Shown piece by piece: positions 40,712 to 52,500 of a stretch of DNA of 64,000 nucleotides. Numbering within the stretch: the stretch's first letter is position 1; each line of letters opens with the position of its first letter. Origin of the DNA: [Haemophilus] ducreyi (GTDB lineage Bacteria > Pseudomonadota > Gammaproteobacteria > Enterobacterales > Pasteurellaceae); assembly GCF_900109315.1 (NCBI RefSeq), contig NZ_FOJC01000004.1:99104-163103 (forward strand). Reading direction: 5' to 3'. The position numbers and the translations under genes were made by a program. The notes below the pieces were generated by a model. It saw only the letters and a list, made by a program, of their open reading frames with translations. It did no database searches and had not been told where the DNA came from.

Positions 40712-43522
40712 ATGCAACATAATAATTTTGAAGATTGGTTAGCATCCTCCGTTTTTGGCGGCTCAAATCAAGCTTATGTTGAACAAATATATGAACAATA
40801 TCTTGAGAACCCCGCAAACGTGGATCAAAGCTGGCGTTTAATTTTCGATCAATTCCCATCTAACTCATCTAAAGAACATTGTCACTCCCAAATTCGCTAT
40901 CATTTCCGTCAACTTGCCCGCAAACACCACACCAACACCATGAAGGTTTCTGATCCCACCGCTAACACGAAACAAGTACGGTTACGCCAATGGATCAATG
41001 CACACCGCTTCCGTGGGTATTTAGAAGCCAAACTAGACCCGCTAGGTTATTACGGTTGGAAAACGTCACAAGTACCTGAATTAGATTACCGCTATCACGG
41101 CTTTACTGACGCTGATCTAAACGAAACCGTTACCCTTGGACAGTACGTGTACGGCAAAGAAAGCATGAAGCTTGCTGATCTTGCCGAAGCATTAAAAATG
41201 ACTTACCTCGGTAGTATTGGTCTAGAATTTATGCATGTGCAAGATGTTGAACAACGTAATTGGTTACAAAGTAAAATTGAAAGTCTATGCCAACAACCAC
41301 TCTTTACTGCACAAGAAAAAACCAATTTACTCAGTGAACTGACCGCTACTGATGGGCTAGAACGCTATTTAGGTGCAAAATTCCCCGGCGCTAAACGCTT
41401 TTCATTAGAAGGCTCTGATGCCTTTATTCCAATGATGAAAGAAATTATCCGCCACGCCTCTCGCCAAGGCGTAGAACATATCGTAATGGGTATGGCGCAT
41501 CGTGGCAGACTTAATATGCTAGTCAATGTACTTGGCAAAAAACCGGCTGATTTATTTGCTGAATTTGCCGGTAAACCGGCTGATGCACAACGAACTGGCG
41601 ATGTTAAATATCATCAAGGTTATGCTTCACTTTTTGAAGTTGAAGATAAAAACGTTCACCTAACCTTGGCGTTTAATCCATCACATCTAGAAATTGTCAA
41701 CCCAGTAGTTATTGGCGCTGTTCGAGCCCGCCAACAACGTTTACAAGACACTGAATACAATAAAGTGTTAGCGGTCTCAGTGCACGGTGATTCTGCCGTC
41801 GCTGGACAAGGTGTTGTGCAAGAAACATTAAATATGGCCAATGCACGCGGTTATAAAGTAGGCGGTAGCATTCGAATTGTAATTAACAATCAAATTGGAT
41901 TCACTACCTCAAATCCAACAGATACTCGTTCGACGGAATTCTGTACGGATATAGCTAAAATGATCCAAGCACCGATTATCCATGTCAATGGTGATGATCC
42001 TGAAGCGGTCGCTTTTGCTGCCAGAATGGCGGTTGAATACCGAACATTATTCAAACGAGATATCTTTATTGATCTCATATCCTATCGCCGTCATGGTCAT
42101 AATGAAGCGGATGAACCCGCTGCCACACAGCCTATGATGTATCAGCTAATCAAAAAACATCCTACCCCACGTAAAATTTATGCCGATCGTTTAATCAGTG
42201 AAAGCCTACTAACTGAAAATCAGGTAACCGCTATGGCTAATCACTATCGCGATGCTCTCGATCAAGGCGACTGCGTAATGGCAGAATCCCGCGCGCTCGA
42301 CAAGACGAAAAGCGAGTGGTTACAATATTTCAACGATGATTTGAGCGCTCCGTATCAGAGCAAATTTGCTAGTGAACGCTTTAACACTTTAGCCGAACGA
42401 CTTTGTCAGCTTCCTGAGCATTTACAGCTACATTCAAGGATTGAAAAAATTTACCACGACCGCAAACAAATGTATCAAGGCCAAAAATTATTTGATTGGG
42501 GAATGGCAGAAACGATGGCGTATGCCACCTTATTAGATGAAGGTATCCCGATTCGATTGTCTGGCGAAGATGCCGGCCGCGGTACATTTTTCCATCGGCA
42601 TGCCGTTATTCATAATCAACAAGATGGAAGCAATTATATACCTTTAATACATTTACATGCTCAACAAGCTCGCTTTGAAGTCTGGGATTCCGTCCTCTCT
42701 GAAGAAGCTGTATTAGCATTTGAGTATGGCTATGCTATAACAGATCCTAAAACCTTAACCATCTGGGAAGCGCAATTTGGTGACTTTGCGAATGGTGCTC
42801 AAATTGTGATTGACCAATTTATTAGTTCAGGTGAACAAAAATGGGGAAGAATGTGTGGCTTAGTGATGTTATTACCTCACGGTTATGAAGGTCAAGGTCC
42901 GGAGCACTCCTCTGCACGCTTAGAACGTTACTTACAACTTTGTGCCCAACAGAATATGCAAGTTTGTGTCCCCACAACGCCAGCACAAGTCTACCATATG
43001 TTACGCCGCCAAGCGCTCAGAAAAATACGCCGACCGTTGATTGCACTTTCACCCAAATCGCTATTACGCCATCCATTGGCGGTGTCTAGCTTAACAGAAT
43101 TAACAGAAGGTCAATTCCAAACGGTTATCGCTGAAATCGACCAACATATCGAAGCAAGCAAAGTAACGCGCATTATTATGTGCTCAGGCAAAGTTTATTA
43201 CGATCTACTCGAACAACGTCGCCAAAATAACCAGACAGATATTGCGATCATTCGGATTGAACAGCTTTATCCATTCCCATTAGCAGAGTTAACCGCAATA
43301 ATCGCAAACTATCCACAAGTTACTGATTTTATCTGGTGCCAAGAAGAACCATTAAATCAAGGTGCTTGGTATTGCAGTAAACATAATTTTGAAGCGGCCA
43401 TACCTGCCAAAGCTAAACTGAGCTATATCGGCCGTCCGGCCTCTGCCTCACCGGCGGTAGGGTATACTGCGTTACACCTAGAACAACAACAACAACTGAT
43501 TGAACAAGCATTAACGCGTTAA
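40712..43522 (+). CDS. sucA: 2-oxoglutarate dehydrogenase E1 component
   Basis: Thiamin-diphosphate-dependent decarboxylation of 2-oxoglutarate in the TCA cycle. 936 aa. The N-terminal EDWLASSVFGGSNQAYVEQIYEQYLENP segment, GMAHRGRLNMLVNVLGK near 265, HGDSAVAGQGVVQE, the ThDP-binding RRHGHNEADEP and LPHGYEGQGPEHSSARLERYLQL are diagnostic. The upstream gap (40467-40711) has a TATAAT at 40666 but no well-spaced -35 box. Operon with sucB. Confidence 0.97.
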   Translation: MQHNNFEDWLASSVFGGSNQAYVEQIYEQYLENPANVDQSWRLIFDQFPSNSSKEHCHSQIRYHFRQLARKHHTNTMKVSDPTANTKQVRLRQWINAHRFRGYLEAKLDPLGYYGWKTSQVPELDYRYHGFTDADLNETVTLGQYVYGKESMKLADLAEALKMTYLGSIGLEFMHVQDVEQRNWLQSKIESLCQQPLFTAQEKTNLLSELTATDGLERYLGAKFPGAKRFSLEGSDAFIPMMKEIIRHASRQGVEHIVMGMAHRGRLNMLVNVLGKKPADLFAEFAGKPADAQRTGDVKYHQGYASLFEVEDKNVHLTLAFNPSHLEIVNPVVIGAVRARQQRLQDTEYNKVLAVSVHGDSAVAGQGVVQETLNMANARGYKVGGSIRIVINNQIGFTTSNPTDTRSTEFCTDIAKMIQAPIIHVNGDDPEAVAFAARMAVEYRTLFKRDIFIDLISYRRHGHNEADEPAATQPMMYQLIKKHPTPRKIYADRLISESLLTENQVTAMANHYRDALDQGDCVMAESRALDKTKSEWLQYFNDDLSAPYQSKFASERFNTLAERLCQLPEHLQLHSRIEKIYHDRKQMYQGQKLFDWGMAETMAYATLLDEGIPIRLSGEDAGRGTFFHRHAVIHNQQDGSNYIPLIHLHAQQARFEVWDSVLSEEAVLAFEYGYAITDPKTLTIWEAQFGDFANGAQIVIDQFISSGEQKWGRMCGLVMLLPHGYEGQGPEHSSARLERYLQLCAQQNMQVCVPTTPAQVYHMLRRQALRKIRRPLIALSPKSLLRHPLAVSSLTELTEGQFQTVIAEIDQHIEASKVTRIIMCSGKVYYDLLEQRRQNNQTDIAIIRIEQLYPFPLAELTAIIANYPQVTDFIWCQEEPLNQGAWYCSKHNFEAAIPAKAKLSYIGRPASASPAVGYTALHLEQQQQLIEQALTR

Positions 43523-43607
43523 ATCACTATTAATTATTCAACATAAATAGGGTCGGCAACATTCATACCGACCAAAACATTAGCTAAATTGAAAAGGATT
43601 ATTTCTT

Positions 43608-44816
43608 ATGAGTATCGAAATTCTCACCCCCATCCTGCCTGAGTCAGTCGCTGATGCAACGGTTGCAACTTGGCATAAAAACATCGGCGAAACCGTCAAA
43701 CGTGATGAAGTATTAGTGGAAATTGAAACCGATAAGGTGGTGTTGGAAGTGCCCGCACCTAATGACGGCCTATTAACTGAAATTATCCAACCAACCGGCT
43801 CAAGTGTTGTGTCCAAACAACTTTTAGGCAAACTTTCAACGATCCAAGCGGGTGATATGGCTCAAATTACTGCAAAACAACCGCCACAACGCCAAACGAC
43901 TGAGCCACGTACAGATACACATAATGATATCGACTCACAAAGCCCATCTATACGCCGACTATTAGCTGAGCATAATATTGAAGCACAAGCCATTCAAGGT
44001 TCAGGCATAGATGGCAGAATTACACGTGAAGATATCCAACAATTCCTAGCAACACAATCTAGCCAGCAAGCGTCCACGGATTTAACGGATAGTCTAAACA
44101 CGATTGCTTACGCAGATCGTAGCGAAAAACGCGTGCCAATGACACGCTTACGGAAACGAATTGCAGAACGTTTACTCGAGGCTAAAAACAGCACAGCTAT
44201 GCTGACAACCTTCAACGAAGTCAATATGCAACCGATTATGCAATTACGTAAACAGTATGGCGAAAAATTTGAAAAACAACACGGCGTCCGCTTAGGTTTT
44301 ATGTCTTTCTATATTAAAGCGGTAGTTGAAGCCTTAAAACGTTATCCTGAAATCAACGCATCAATTGACGGCGAAGACGTGATTTACCACAACTATTTTG
44401 ATATTAGCATTGCGGTTTCTACACCACGAGGTTTAGTAACCCCCGTTATTCGTGACTGTGACAAGCTATCTATGGCAGAAATTGAAAAAGCCATCAAACT
44501 ATTTGCCGATAAAGGGCGCGATGGTAAATTAACCGTAGAAGAGCTAACTGGTGGCAACTTCACCATTACCAACGGCGGTGTATTTGGTTCACTCATGTCA
44601 ACACCGATTATCAATTCACCACAAAGTGCGATTTTAGGTATGCATGCTATTAAAGATCGCCCTATTGCGATGAACGGCGAAGTCGTTATCCGTCCAATGA
44701 TGTATTTAGCATTATCTTACGATCATCTCTTAATTGATGGCAAAGAGTCTGTCGGCTTTTTAGTGAGCATCCGTGATTTATTAGAAGATCCAACAAGATT
44801 ACTGCTTAAGATCTGA
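43608..44816 (+). CDS. sucB: dihydrolipoyllysine succinyltransferase (E2)
   Basis: 402 aa. An N-terminal lipoyl domain with the modified Lys in [14 protein letters not shown] (near 43), a peripheral-subunit-binding domain at about 105-145 ([31 protein letters not shown]), and the catalytic domain ending [15 protein letters not shown] with its His and Asp. The linker is short. Follows sucA by 85 bases; sucCD and the E3 gene are not here. Confidence 0.97.
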   Translation: MSIEILTPILPESVADATVATWHKNIGETVKRDEVLVEIETDKVVLEVPAPNDGLLTEIIQPTGSSVVSKQLLGKLSTIQAGDMAQITAKQPPQRQTTEPRTDTHNDIDSQSPSIRRLLAEHNIEAQAIQGSGIDGRITREDIQQFLATQSSQQASTDLTDSLNTIAYADRSEKRVPMTRLRKRIAERLLEAKNSTAMLTTFNEVNMQPIMQLRKQYGEKFEKQHGVRLGFMSFYIKAVVEALKRYPEINASIDGEDVIYHNYFDISIAVSTPRGLVTPVIRDCDKLSMAEIEKAIKLFADKGRDGKLTVEELTGGNFTITNGGVFGSLMSTPIINSPQSAILGMHAIKDRPIAMNGEVVIRPMMYLALSYDHLLIDGKESVGFLVSIRDLLEDPTRLLLKI

Positions 44817-44849
44817 TATTTGTCAACTTCACCAAGTTCATTCATAATA

Positions 44850-44886
44850 CGACTGCTTGTTGTAAAACAACTGGTCTTATTTTTTT
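44850..44886 (+). terminator. possible terminator after sucB
   Basis: An imperfect hairpin with a GTTGT/ACAAC core followed by TTATTTTTTT. The T run overlaps the approach to the next gene's ribosome site. Confidence 0.4.
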
Positions 44887-44896
44887 GGAGTCTTTA

Positions 44897-45751
44897 ATGA
44901 ATTATCACTACCCTAGCGCCTATGATATTTACCCCGATCGTAACCAAAAATCTTACCGCTGGAAACGCCTACGTTTTAATATTCGTTCGTTATGGCATGC
45001 AAAATACATCAAAAAATTTACCGCTTTTGCTAATCAACAGCCAGAGTTGGCAACTTTTTTAAATAGCAGAGCAAATTACAGTTACCCATTAGTACATCGT
45101 TTTTTAGATAAACGTTGGAATGCTGAACAACGCCTCACAGCAATTTGTGACAATTTAACATTTCTCACGCAAAAATTTGCAACACAACAAACCCCATTAT
45201 TGCAACAAAAAATCTGTTTTGGTGAAGTTGCCGAAGATTTTGCTATCTACCTAAATATTAATGAACAACAACCAATGGAAGGCTTTTGGGCATTAGAATT
45301 ACGCCAACAAAGCACACAAAGCCTAATTTATCTGCTTACCTTTGGCAAGGTTGCCGATGACTTATTAATTGCCGCTATTCAAGGCACCAATACAGAAAAT
45401 GGCAAAGATATTATCAAACAACTCACTAAACAATACCACGGGCTACGTCCGGCCTATTTAATGGTGGAGGTAATGCGTTTACTCACTCAAGCACTAGGCT
45501 ATAAGCAATTATTAGGTATTCCACACAAATACCAAAACAAATCCCGCCTCATTCAAAGTAAACGTTATTTTGTCGATTACGACACTATTTTCAGAGAAAG
45601 CGGTGGATATTTAACAAAATATTGGCAACTTCCGTTAACTATCGATAAAGATCTAACCCACATCGCAAGTAAAAAACGCTCAATGTACCGAAAACGTTTC
45701 GCGATGCTAGAACAATTAGCGCAACAAATTAACACCCTTTTCGCTAACTAA
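44897..45751 (+). CDS. VirK/YbjX-family (DUF535) protein
   Basis: 284 aa from the ATG at 44897, which has GGAG seven bases upstream. It shows the DUF535 pattern: RLRFNIRSLWHAKYIKKF, a central RFLDKRWNAEQRLTAICDNLTFL, GFWALELRQ, a YHGLRPAYLMVEVMRLLTQALGYKQLLGIPHKYQ core and a YDTIFRESGG end. Family members have been linked to envelope stress, peptide resistance and virulence in enterics, but the biochemical function is unknown. Confidence 0.85.
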   Translation: MNYHYPSAYDIYPDRNQKSYRWKRLRFNIRSLWHAKYIKKFTAFANQQPELATFLNSRANYSYPLVHRFLDKRWNAEQRLTAICDNLTFLTQKFATQQTPLLQQKICFGEVAEDFAIYLNINEQQPMEGFWALELRQQSTQSLIYLLTFGKVADDLLIAAIQGTNTENGKDIIKQLTKQYHGLRPAYLMVEVMRLLTQALGYKQLLGIPHKYQNKSRLIQSKRYFVDYDTIFRESGGYLTKYWQLPLTIDKDLTHIASKKRSMYRKRFAMLEQLAQQINTLFAN

Positions 45752-45758
45752 AAATGAT

Positions 45759-45786
45759 AAAAAGCTCAGCTTAATGCTGAGCTTTT
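45759..45786. terminator. bidirectional terminator between the DUF535 gene and pckA
   Basis: AAAAGCTCAGC and GCTGAGCTTTT form a perfect 11-base-pair stem with a five-base loop between the convergent genes. Confidence 0.85.
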
Positions 45787-45811
45787 ACCGTTCTAAACCT
45801 GTGTTATCCTA

Positions 45812-47428
45812 CTATTTTGAAAGCTGAGGCCCCGCAGCGACTAACGCTTTACCCTCTTCATTCGTAGTATATTTTTCAAAGTTTTTCACAAAACGTGCCG
45901 CTAGATCTTCAGCTTTAGCATGCCATTCTGCTGCTTCTGCATAAGTATCACGCGGATCTAAAATTGCAGTATCAACACCTGGTAAAGCATCAGGCACCCT
46001 CAAGTCAAACACTGGCAACGCATGCGTTGTGGCTTTCTCAATTGAACCATCTAAAATCGCATCAATGATACCACGCGTATCTTTAATCGAAATACGTTTA
46101 CCTGTTCCATTCCAGCCGGTATTTACCAAGTACGCTTGTGAACCAGCAGCTTCCATCCGTTGCACTAATACCTCTGCATATTTGGTCGGATGTAAGGATA
46201 AGAATGCTGCACCAAAACACGCAGAGAAAGTCGGCGTTGGTTCAGTGATACCACGTTCAGTGCCGGCTAATTTAGCCGTAAATCCAGATAAGAAATAATA
46301 TTTAGTCTGTTCTGGCGTCAACTTAGCCACCGGTGGCAATACACCAAACGCATCAGCGGTTAAGAAAATAACTTTTTGTGCATGACCAGCTTTTGAAACA
46401 GGTTCAACAATATTATCAATATGATAGATTGGATAAGAAACACGCGTATTTTCAGTCTTAGATTTATCAGCAAAATCAATAGATCCGTCTTCCGCCACCA
46501 CAACATTTTCTAATAATGCATCACGGCGAATCGCGCGATAAATATCTGGTTCATTTTCCTCAGACAGATTAATCGTTTTCGCATAACAACCACCTTCATA
46601 GTTGAACACACCATGTTCATCCCAGCCATGTTCATCATCACCGATTAGCTTACGTTTTGGATCAGTAGAAAGAGTAGTTTTACCGGTGCCCGACAAACCA
46701 AAGAAAACCGCTACATCCCCCTCTTTACCCACGTTAGCAGAACAATGCATTGAAGCAACATTTTTAAGTGGCAACAAGTAGTTCATCATTGAGAACATTC
46801 CTTTTTTCATCTCACCACCATACCAAGTGCCACCAATTAGCTGAATACACTCAGCCAAGTTAAAGGCAACAAAGTTTTCTGAGTTTAAACCTTGTGCTTG
46901 CCAATTTGGATTGGTTACTTTTGAGCCGTTCATCACGACAAAATTTGGTTCAAATACCTTTAACTCGTCCGCTGTTGGACGAATAAACATATTCTTAACA
47001 AAATGTGCCTGCCAAGCTACCTCAGTAATAATACGAACCGCTAAACGATACGTTTTACTTGCGCCACAAAAAGCATCAATCACAAATAAACGTTTGTTAG
47101 ATAGTTGATGCATTACTACATCTTTTAAATTTTCCCAAGTGCTTTGGCTCATCGGTTTATTATCATTTTTTACCGCTTCAGATGTCCACCAAACATTATC
47201 TTTCGTTGTTTCATCATAAACAATATACTTATCTTTGGGTGAGCGCCCTGTAAAAATACCCGTATCAACTGCTACCGCACCAGAATTTGTCAGCACACCT
47301 TTTTCAAACCCATCAAGGCCGGGTTTCATTTCTTCTTCAAATAGCTGTTCGTAACTAGGATTATGTACGATCTCTTTCACGTTAGTAATGCCTAGTTGTG
47401 CTAGTTCTTGTTCAATACGGCTTAACAT
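45812..47428 (-). CDS. pckA: phosphoenolpyruvate carboxykinase (ATP)
   Basis: Converts oxaloacetate to PEP; in Pasteurellaceae it often runs toward oxaloacetate during CO2-dependent fermentation. 538 aa. [11 protein letters not shown] at the substrate site, [10 protein letters not shown], the P-loop [11 protein letters not shown] near 250, the [24 protein letters not shown] metal site and [11 protein letters not shown] are present. GAGGT precedes the ATG. The 270-base gap to ftsB must hold both promoters; I saw no complete CRP site. Confidence 0.97.
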   Translation of the reverse strand: MLSRIEQELAQLGITNVKEIVHNPSYEQLFEEEMKPGLDGFEKGVLTNSGAVAVDTGIFTGRSPKDKYIVYDETTKDNVWWTSEAVKNDNKPMSQSTWENLKDVVMHQLSNKRLFVIDAFCGASKTYRLAVRIITEVAWQAHFVKNMFIRPTADELKVFEPNFVVMNGSKVTNPNWQAQGLNSENFVAFNLAECIQLIGGTWYGGEMKKGMFSMMNYLLPLKNVASMHCSANVGKEGDVAVFFGLSGTGKTTLSTDPKRKLIGDDEHGWDEHGVFNYEGGCYAKTINLSEENEPDIYRAIRRDALLENVVVAEDGSIDFADKSKTENTRVSYPIYHIDNIVEPVSKAGHAQKVIFLTADAFGVLPPVAKLTPEQTKYYFLSGFTAKLAGTERGITEPTPTFSACFGAAFLSLHPTKYAEVLVQRMEAAGSQAYLVNTGWNGTGKRISIKDTRGIIDAILDGSIEKATTHALPVFDLRVPDALPGVDTAILDPRDTYAEAAEWHAKAEDLAARFVKNFEKYTTNEEGKALVAAGPQLSK

Positions 47429-47699
47429 AAAATTACCTCGTTATGTTTTGTAAAAGTTAAAAATTATAAATTGCACTAATTATAATTTATAATCAATTTC
47501 AAAAAAATAAAATATTAAGTACTTCAAATTTTTAGTAAAACTCAAATTACTCAATAATTACTTTAAATGATATTCATCATATTTACTAACTCTATCACAC
47601 AAGCATATAAAGCTTAAAGACGATTTAATTTTTTATTTTTGCACAAAATAAAGGTAAACTACTAGCCAAACATTTATAACCTTGATGTAGAGAAACAAA

Positions 47700-47975
47700 A
47701 TGCGATTAATGATTGTCTTTTTCGGCTTACTATTGTTCTTTTTTCAATACAGTTTTTGGCTAGGCAAAAACGGCTGGCAAGATTATAAAAATGCCAAACT
47801 TGAAGTACAAAGACTGACTGCAGAAAATATCAAACTTAATGCACGTAATGAATTGATCGCCGCAGAAATTGATGATCTCAAAAACGGGGTGGATGCACTA
47901 GAAGAACGTGCACGCCTAGATCGTGAAATGGTAAAAAGTGATGAATATTTTTACCGCATTGTGCCTCGTAATTAA
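47700..47975 (+). CDS. ftsB: cell division protein FtsB
   Basis: 91 aa bitopic divisome protein. A membrane helix at residues 4-20 ([17 protein letters not shown]), a [23 protein letters not shown] coiled coil at about 30-70, and the conserved [22 protein letters not shown] end. Overall layout and the following ispD and ispF match the standard ftsB-ispDF cluster. Confidence 0.94.
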   Translation: MRLMIVFFGLLLFFFQYSFWLGKNGWQDYKNAKLEVQRLTAENIKLNARNELIAAEIDDLKNGVDALEERARLDREMVKSDEYFYRIVPRN

Positions 47976-47988
47976 TAGAGAATCATTA

Positions 47989-48669
47989 ATGAACAGAAAA
48001 ATTATTGCAATAATTCCCGCTTCAGGCATAGGTAGCAGAATGAATACCGCCTTACCCAAGCAATACCTCACTCTGCAAGGCAAAACGATTTTAGAACATA
48101 CCGTTGCCATCTTCTTAAATCATCCTCAAATTGACAAAATAGTTATTGCACTTTCGGCAAATGATCAACATCATCAACACATTAGCTTATTAACTTCCGA
48201 CAAAATTCAATTAGTCAACGGCGGAGCGAGCCGAGCTGAATCCGTATTTAATGCATTACAAAGTATTGATGAACATAGCTGGGCATTAGTACACGACACA
48301 GCCAGACCTTGCCTCAAGCGCTCAGATTTAGATAAATTATTACAAATTACCGATCAAAACGGTGCCATTCTTGCCAGCCCTGTGGTTGACACTCTCAAAC
48401 GAGCAGAAGGGAACAAAATCAGCCACACTGAAGATCGCACAACATTATGGCACGCCCTCACGCCACAATTTTTCCCGACGGCTTTACTCAAACAAGCGCT
48501 ACAACAAGCCTTTGACCGTCAGCAAAATGTCACAGACGAAGCTTCGGCAATGGAATTAGCCGGTTATCAACCGACCTTAATCACAGGTAGCAATAGCAAT
48601 TTAAAAATTACCCGCCCCGAAGATCTTGCTTTAGCAGAATTCTATTTAATGCATTCATTGGAGAAATAA
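47989..48669 (+). CDS. ispD: 2-C-methyl-D-erythritol 4-phosphate cytidylyltransferase
   Basis: The third step of the MEP isoprenoid pathway. 226 aa starting [13 protein letters not shown] at 47989, 13 bases after ftsB. The nucleotide-binding loop PASGIGSRM carries Ser where most relatives have Ala; [40 protein letters not shown] and [15 protein letters not shown] are standard. Upstream in-frame codons overlap ftsB and are not used. Confidence 0.95.
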   Translation: MNRKIIAIIPASGIGSRMNTALPKQYLTLQGKTILEHTVAIFLNHPQIDKIVIALSANDQHHQHISLLTSDKIQLVNGGASRAESVFNALQSIDEHSWALVHDTARPCLKRSDLDKLLQITDQNGAILASPVVDTLKRAEGNKISHTEDRTTLWHALTPQFFPTALLKQALQQAFDRQQNVTDEASAMELAGYQPTLITGSNSNLKITRPEDLALAEFYLMHSLEK

Positions 48670-48670
48670 A

Positions 48671-49165
48671 ATGATAAGAATTGGACACGGTTTTGACGTA
48701 CATGCTTTTGGCGAAAAACGACCGCTCATTATTGGCGGAGTTACAATACCCTATCATACAGGCTTTATTGCGCATAGTGATGGCGACGTCGCTTTACACG
48801 CCCTAACAGATGCATTACTTGGTGCCGCCTCACTAGGCGATATTGGCAAATTATTTCCCGACACCGATCAACAATATAAAAATATCGACAGCCGTAAATT
48901 ATTAATTGAAGCCTACCGCCAAGTACAAACCAAAGGCTACCAAATATCGAATATTGATATTACCATCATTGCACAAGCGCCTAAAATGCGACCGCATATT
49001 GACAACATGAGACAACTTATTGCTAACGACTTAAATTGCGATATCGATCAAATTAATATTAAAGCCACGACCACAGAAAAACTCGGCTTTACTGGTCGTG
49101 GTGAAGGAATTGCGTGTGAAGCGGTTACTTTATTATCCAAAAAACCGTTTAGCCACGATGTATAA
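48671..49165 (+). CDS. ispF: 2-C-methyl-D-erythritol 2,4-cyclodiphosphate synthase
   Basis: The fifth MEP-pathway enzyme, 164 aa. Metal ligands in [46 protein letters not shown] and [21 protein letters not shown] are diagnostic. Starts one base after the ispD stop, so the two are translationally coupled. Confidence 0.97.
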   Translation: MIRIGHGFDVHAFGEKRPLIIGGVTIPYHTGFIAHSDGDVALHALTDALLGAASLGDIGKLFPDTDQQYKNIDSRKLLIEAYRQVQTKGYQISNIDITIIAQAPKMRPHIDNMRQLIANDLNCDIDQINIKATTTEKLGFTGRGEGIACEAVTLLSKKPFSHDV

Positions 49166-49327
49166 CGATAGATAGCCCAATTCAGCCATTCATCACTCAA
49201 TGTTAAACGACACGCCAACAACTCATTATCTAATCAATTAGACTGATAGCTGAGAATAAGCGCTTGCCTTATCAAAAAATTGGCCTATAATAACCGCTCT
49301 TACACAAGTTAAATTGTGTAATCCTAT

Positions 49328-49433
49328 GGGGTATTATTGGTTTCTCGCAGCAGAATTTAGCTTACTTAGTCAGGTCCGGAAGGAAGCAGCTTGGGTTGAA
49401 TTTCTGGGTGCCGAGAGTCGCTGGTAATACCCC
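49328..49433 (+). ncRNA. ffs: 4.5S signal recognition particle RNA
   Basis: GGGGTA and TACCCC close a hairpin about 106 nt long whose tip holds the invariant CAGGTCCGGAAGGAAGCAGC at about 49371-49390. Ffh binds this apical loop to form the SRP for co-translational membrane targeting. A promoter is likely in the 160-base gap after ispF (a TATAAT at 49286 is close to the start site region). Confidence 0.95.
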
Positions 49434-49466
49434 ACCATTTTGGTAAAATATAATACCGCTTCCATA

Positions 49467-49493
49467 AAAAACGCGGGTTTAATCCCCGCGTTT
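49467..49493. terminator. terminator between ffs and hhdA
   Basis: ACGCGGG and CCCGCGT stem with flanking A and T runs, between convergent transcripts. Confidence 0.75.
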
Positions 49494-49505
49494 GTGATCT
49501 ACTAC

Positions 49506-52500
49506 TTACATAGCCATCTTAGCTTCGACAGATAATTTAGCCGATTCACTATCAAAATTTGCTTTAAAATTACCGTTAATCGCATGGGATGAACTATGTG
49601 CTTGTTCAGTAGTAACAGTGCCTGACAATGATTTATTATGTTGAGCATGAATAGTAGTACCTTGTAAATAAGCATTTTTAGTTTCAATAGACACATTGTC
49701 GCCCGCTAAATGACCTGTAACAGCCTGATTTACCTCACTACCATGGCCATCTATACCTAATCCCGCAGTTAACGATTTAGGCGTAATTGCCGATGGTGGA
49801 ATAACGCTAACTTCTCCCCCTATTTCTGCATTAACGCTTATACCATTTGCATGTTGGGTATCCGTTGCCTGAGTAAATCTAGCAATTTCAGCCCTAACAT
49901 TTAAATCTTTTGCTGCAGTAATATCTGTTGCTTGGCTTTCTAATTTAGTCGTATTAATATTCACATTAGATCCATTAATCTCAGATTTCTGTACTGTCGT
50001 CGAGGATGTACTTTCCTGCCCATATGAACCGTTAATATTAGCACCTACGTCATATTTAGCAAAATCGGCAGTGCTGACAGAAACCCCTACATTAATACCC
50101 GCGTTCACTCCACTCGTAGTTACTTTATCTTCTACAGCAGATAATTTATGTTCTTTACTATTTAAAGTTATATCGCCATTAGCACGATATTGAGTACCCT
50201 GATCAATAAGTTTTTCACTTTGAGAATTAATATTGTTTCTCGCAGTAATCTGTGTAACTTTATGAGTTGTGACCTGTCTTTCTGAATCACCACCGCCGGC
50301 CTGTATACCTAATTTTGTGGAAACACCATTTTCTGCATGCAAACCAACATCTAATGCCAAGGAAACCCCACCATGCGTTTTCTTCTCAATACTTTCATTT
50401 TTAGCCGCAAGGTGCTCAATAGATTTTGCGGTTTCATTAACATTATGGCCCGCATTAATATTACTCCCTACATGGGTACTATGTTGCGTATTTAAATTTA
50501 CATCGTGCCCGGCTTGGATACTACTCGTTTGCGCTATAGATTGCGTTTTATTTATATCACTGTATTGAATACCCCATGCTACCTGATTCGTAACACCGGT
50601 TAGTTTTGCAGTTACCGTATCAGATAGAGATACGCTTAACTTACTTTCTGTTGATTTCATTACATCGTATTCTGCTGTCGTCGTTAATGTGTTAGCTTTA
50701 ATATCAGCATCATTTGATGCTATAACCTCACTATTAGCCAGCTCTACATTTCCTGCTTCTAATCTAACATTATTACCTTCTAATCTGCTGGCAGAATGCG
50801 TTATGGCTTCCTCATTTTTATTTTCTTCAGAGTAACTGATCAAATCAGTATGCGCACTTACTGATTCATCTGATACCGCTTTTTTTACTCCAGCAAGTAC
50901 TTTTTCTTGCAAATTATCTATTTTACCTTGCATTAAATCTGGTAAAACTTCACCCGTAACCGAAACAGCAATATTTTTTACTGTATCAAGGCCTAACGAG
51001 GTATCAAGGCTTCCTTGAGTTGTAAGACCACTCCTTTCACTCTTTCTTTCCGCTATATTTTGACCGCCTTTTACATAAAGGTTAGATTTATCATCTGTTT
51101 TAACAATCAGATCACCTAAAGATTTCACTAAGCTACCTGCGACTTCAATATAGCCAGCATCCGAAACTAATTTTAAATTAGACTCAGACTTCACAGTACT
51201 ACCACGAGAGACCGAATTCTGTTTAAAATCCTTAGCCGACGCCTTAGTGATATCAAATACTGTTCCTTTACGTATTACATTTAACGACGTAATTTCATTC
51301 TTTACATCATCTATAACCAGTCCGCCCTTATGCGCTCTTACAAGCGCTTCTTTACCAGAAACTAAACGACTACCCGAAATTTTAACGCCTTTTTCAGAAT
51401 CAATATACGTCTTGCCATTAATAACTAGATCCGCACCTTGCTGTAATGTAATTGATTCTTTCTTTTTCACTGTATTTGAACCACCAATTCCACCCCAATA
51501 ATTTTCATAATTATCAATATTATTAGAATTCAATATGTTTTCGGCATTAACAGTGGTTGAGCCTGTGTTCTTAACAAGAAAATCTCCACCGGTCCTAACT
51601 TTCACACCAGATAACTTAATATCGCCGCCGCCAATTTTTAAATTACCTTTAATGTCAAGCTCTGATGCAATATATTGAGATTGTTGGTTTTGATTAAATT
51701 TTTTTCCGGTAGTTAAATTACTCGTTTCATTTTTAAATTTTTCCACTTTCTTATTTCGGTTAATATTTTGCGTGCCCCTTAAGGTTACACCTTGCTTACC
51801 ATAAAGCGTTGTATTTTGAGCCGTTATTTTTAATGATTGCCCATCAATAGCGCCTTGGTCAGCAACAATTTCTACATTATCCCCTTTAATAGAAGTAACA
51901 TAATTTATTTCTTCCTCTTTAAATGTTTGATTATTATGATACCAGCTACCTGACGAACGATTCTTTTTTTCATCACTTGTATTTAACGTTTTCTCTGTAC
52001 CAAATCGAGATTTAGCGGCTTTTAATACTATATTTTTACCGGTTAGATTAGCACCATTGATAGTCAGTTGATTAGTAATATTTAAATTAATATCATCGCC
52101 TGTAATCATAGAAGCTTGATATTCTTGTGAAGTTGATTTTAATACATACTTATTCTTATCATTCTTATTATTATTCTTTGTATCAATATGCCCGTGAACT
52201 TTCAGATTTCCCGCGCCTATATAAACGGAATTAGTGCCTTTTAATTGTCCCGTTTCTATATCTAACGTCGCACGATCATCTGTAGAATGAATTCGTATTC
52301 GATTAGCTTGAATACTTCCAGCAATTTTACCATCTAATACCTTTCCTTTATTTGGTAAAACACTAATAGATAATTGATCATTATTAACATTAATTTCATT
52401 ATATCCGGTAATAATATTTACATAATCCTTTCCCTTAATGTTACCCTTGATATTAACAACCGGTGCAATTAAATTTAAATTTGTATTTTCTGCAGATATA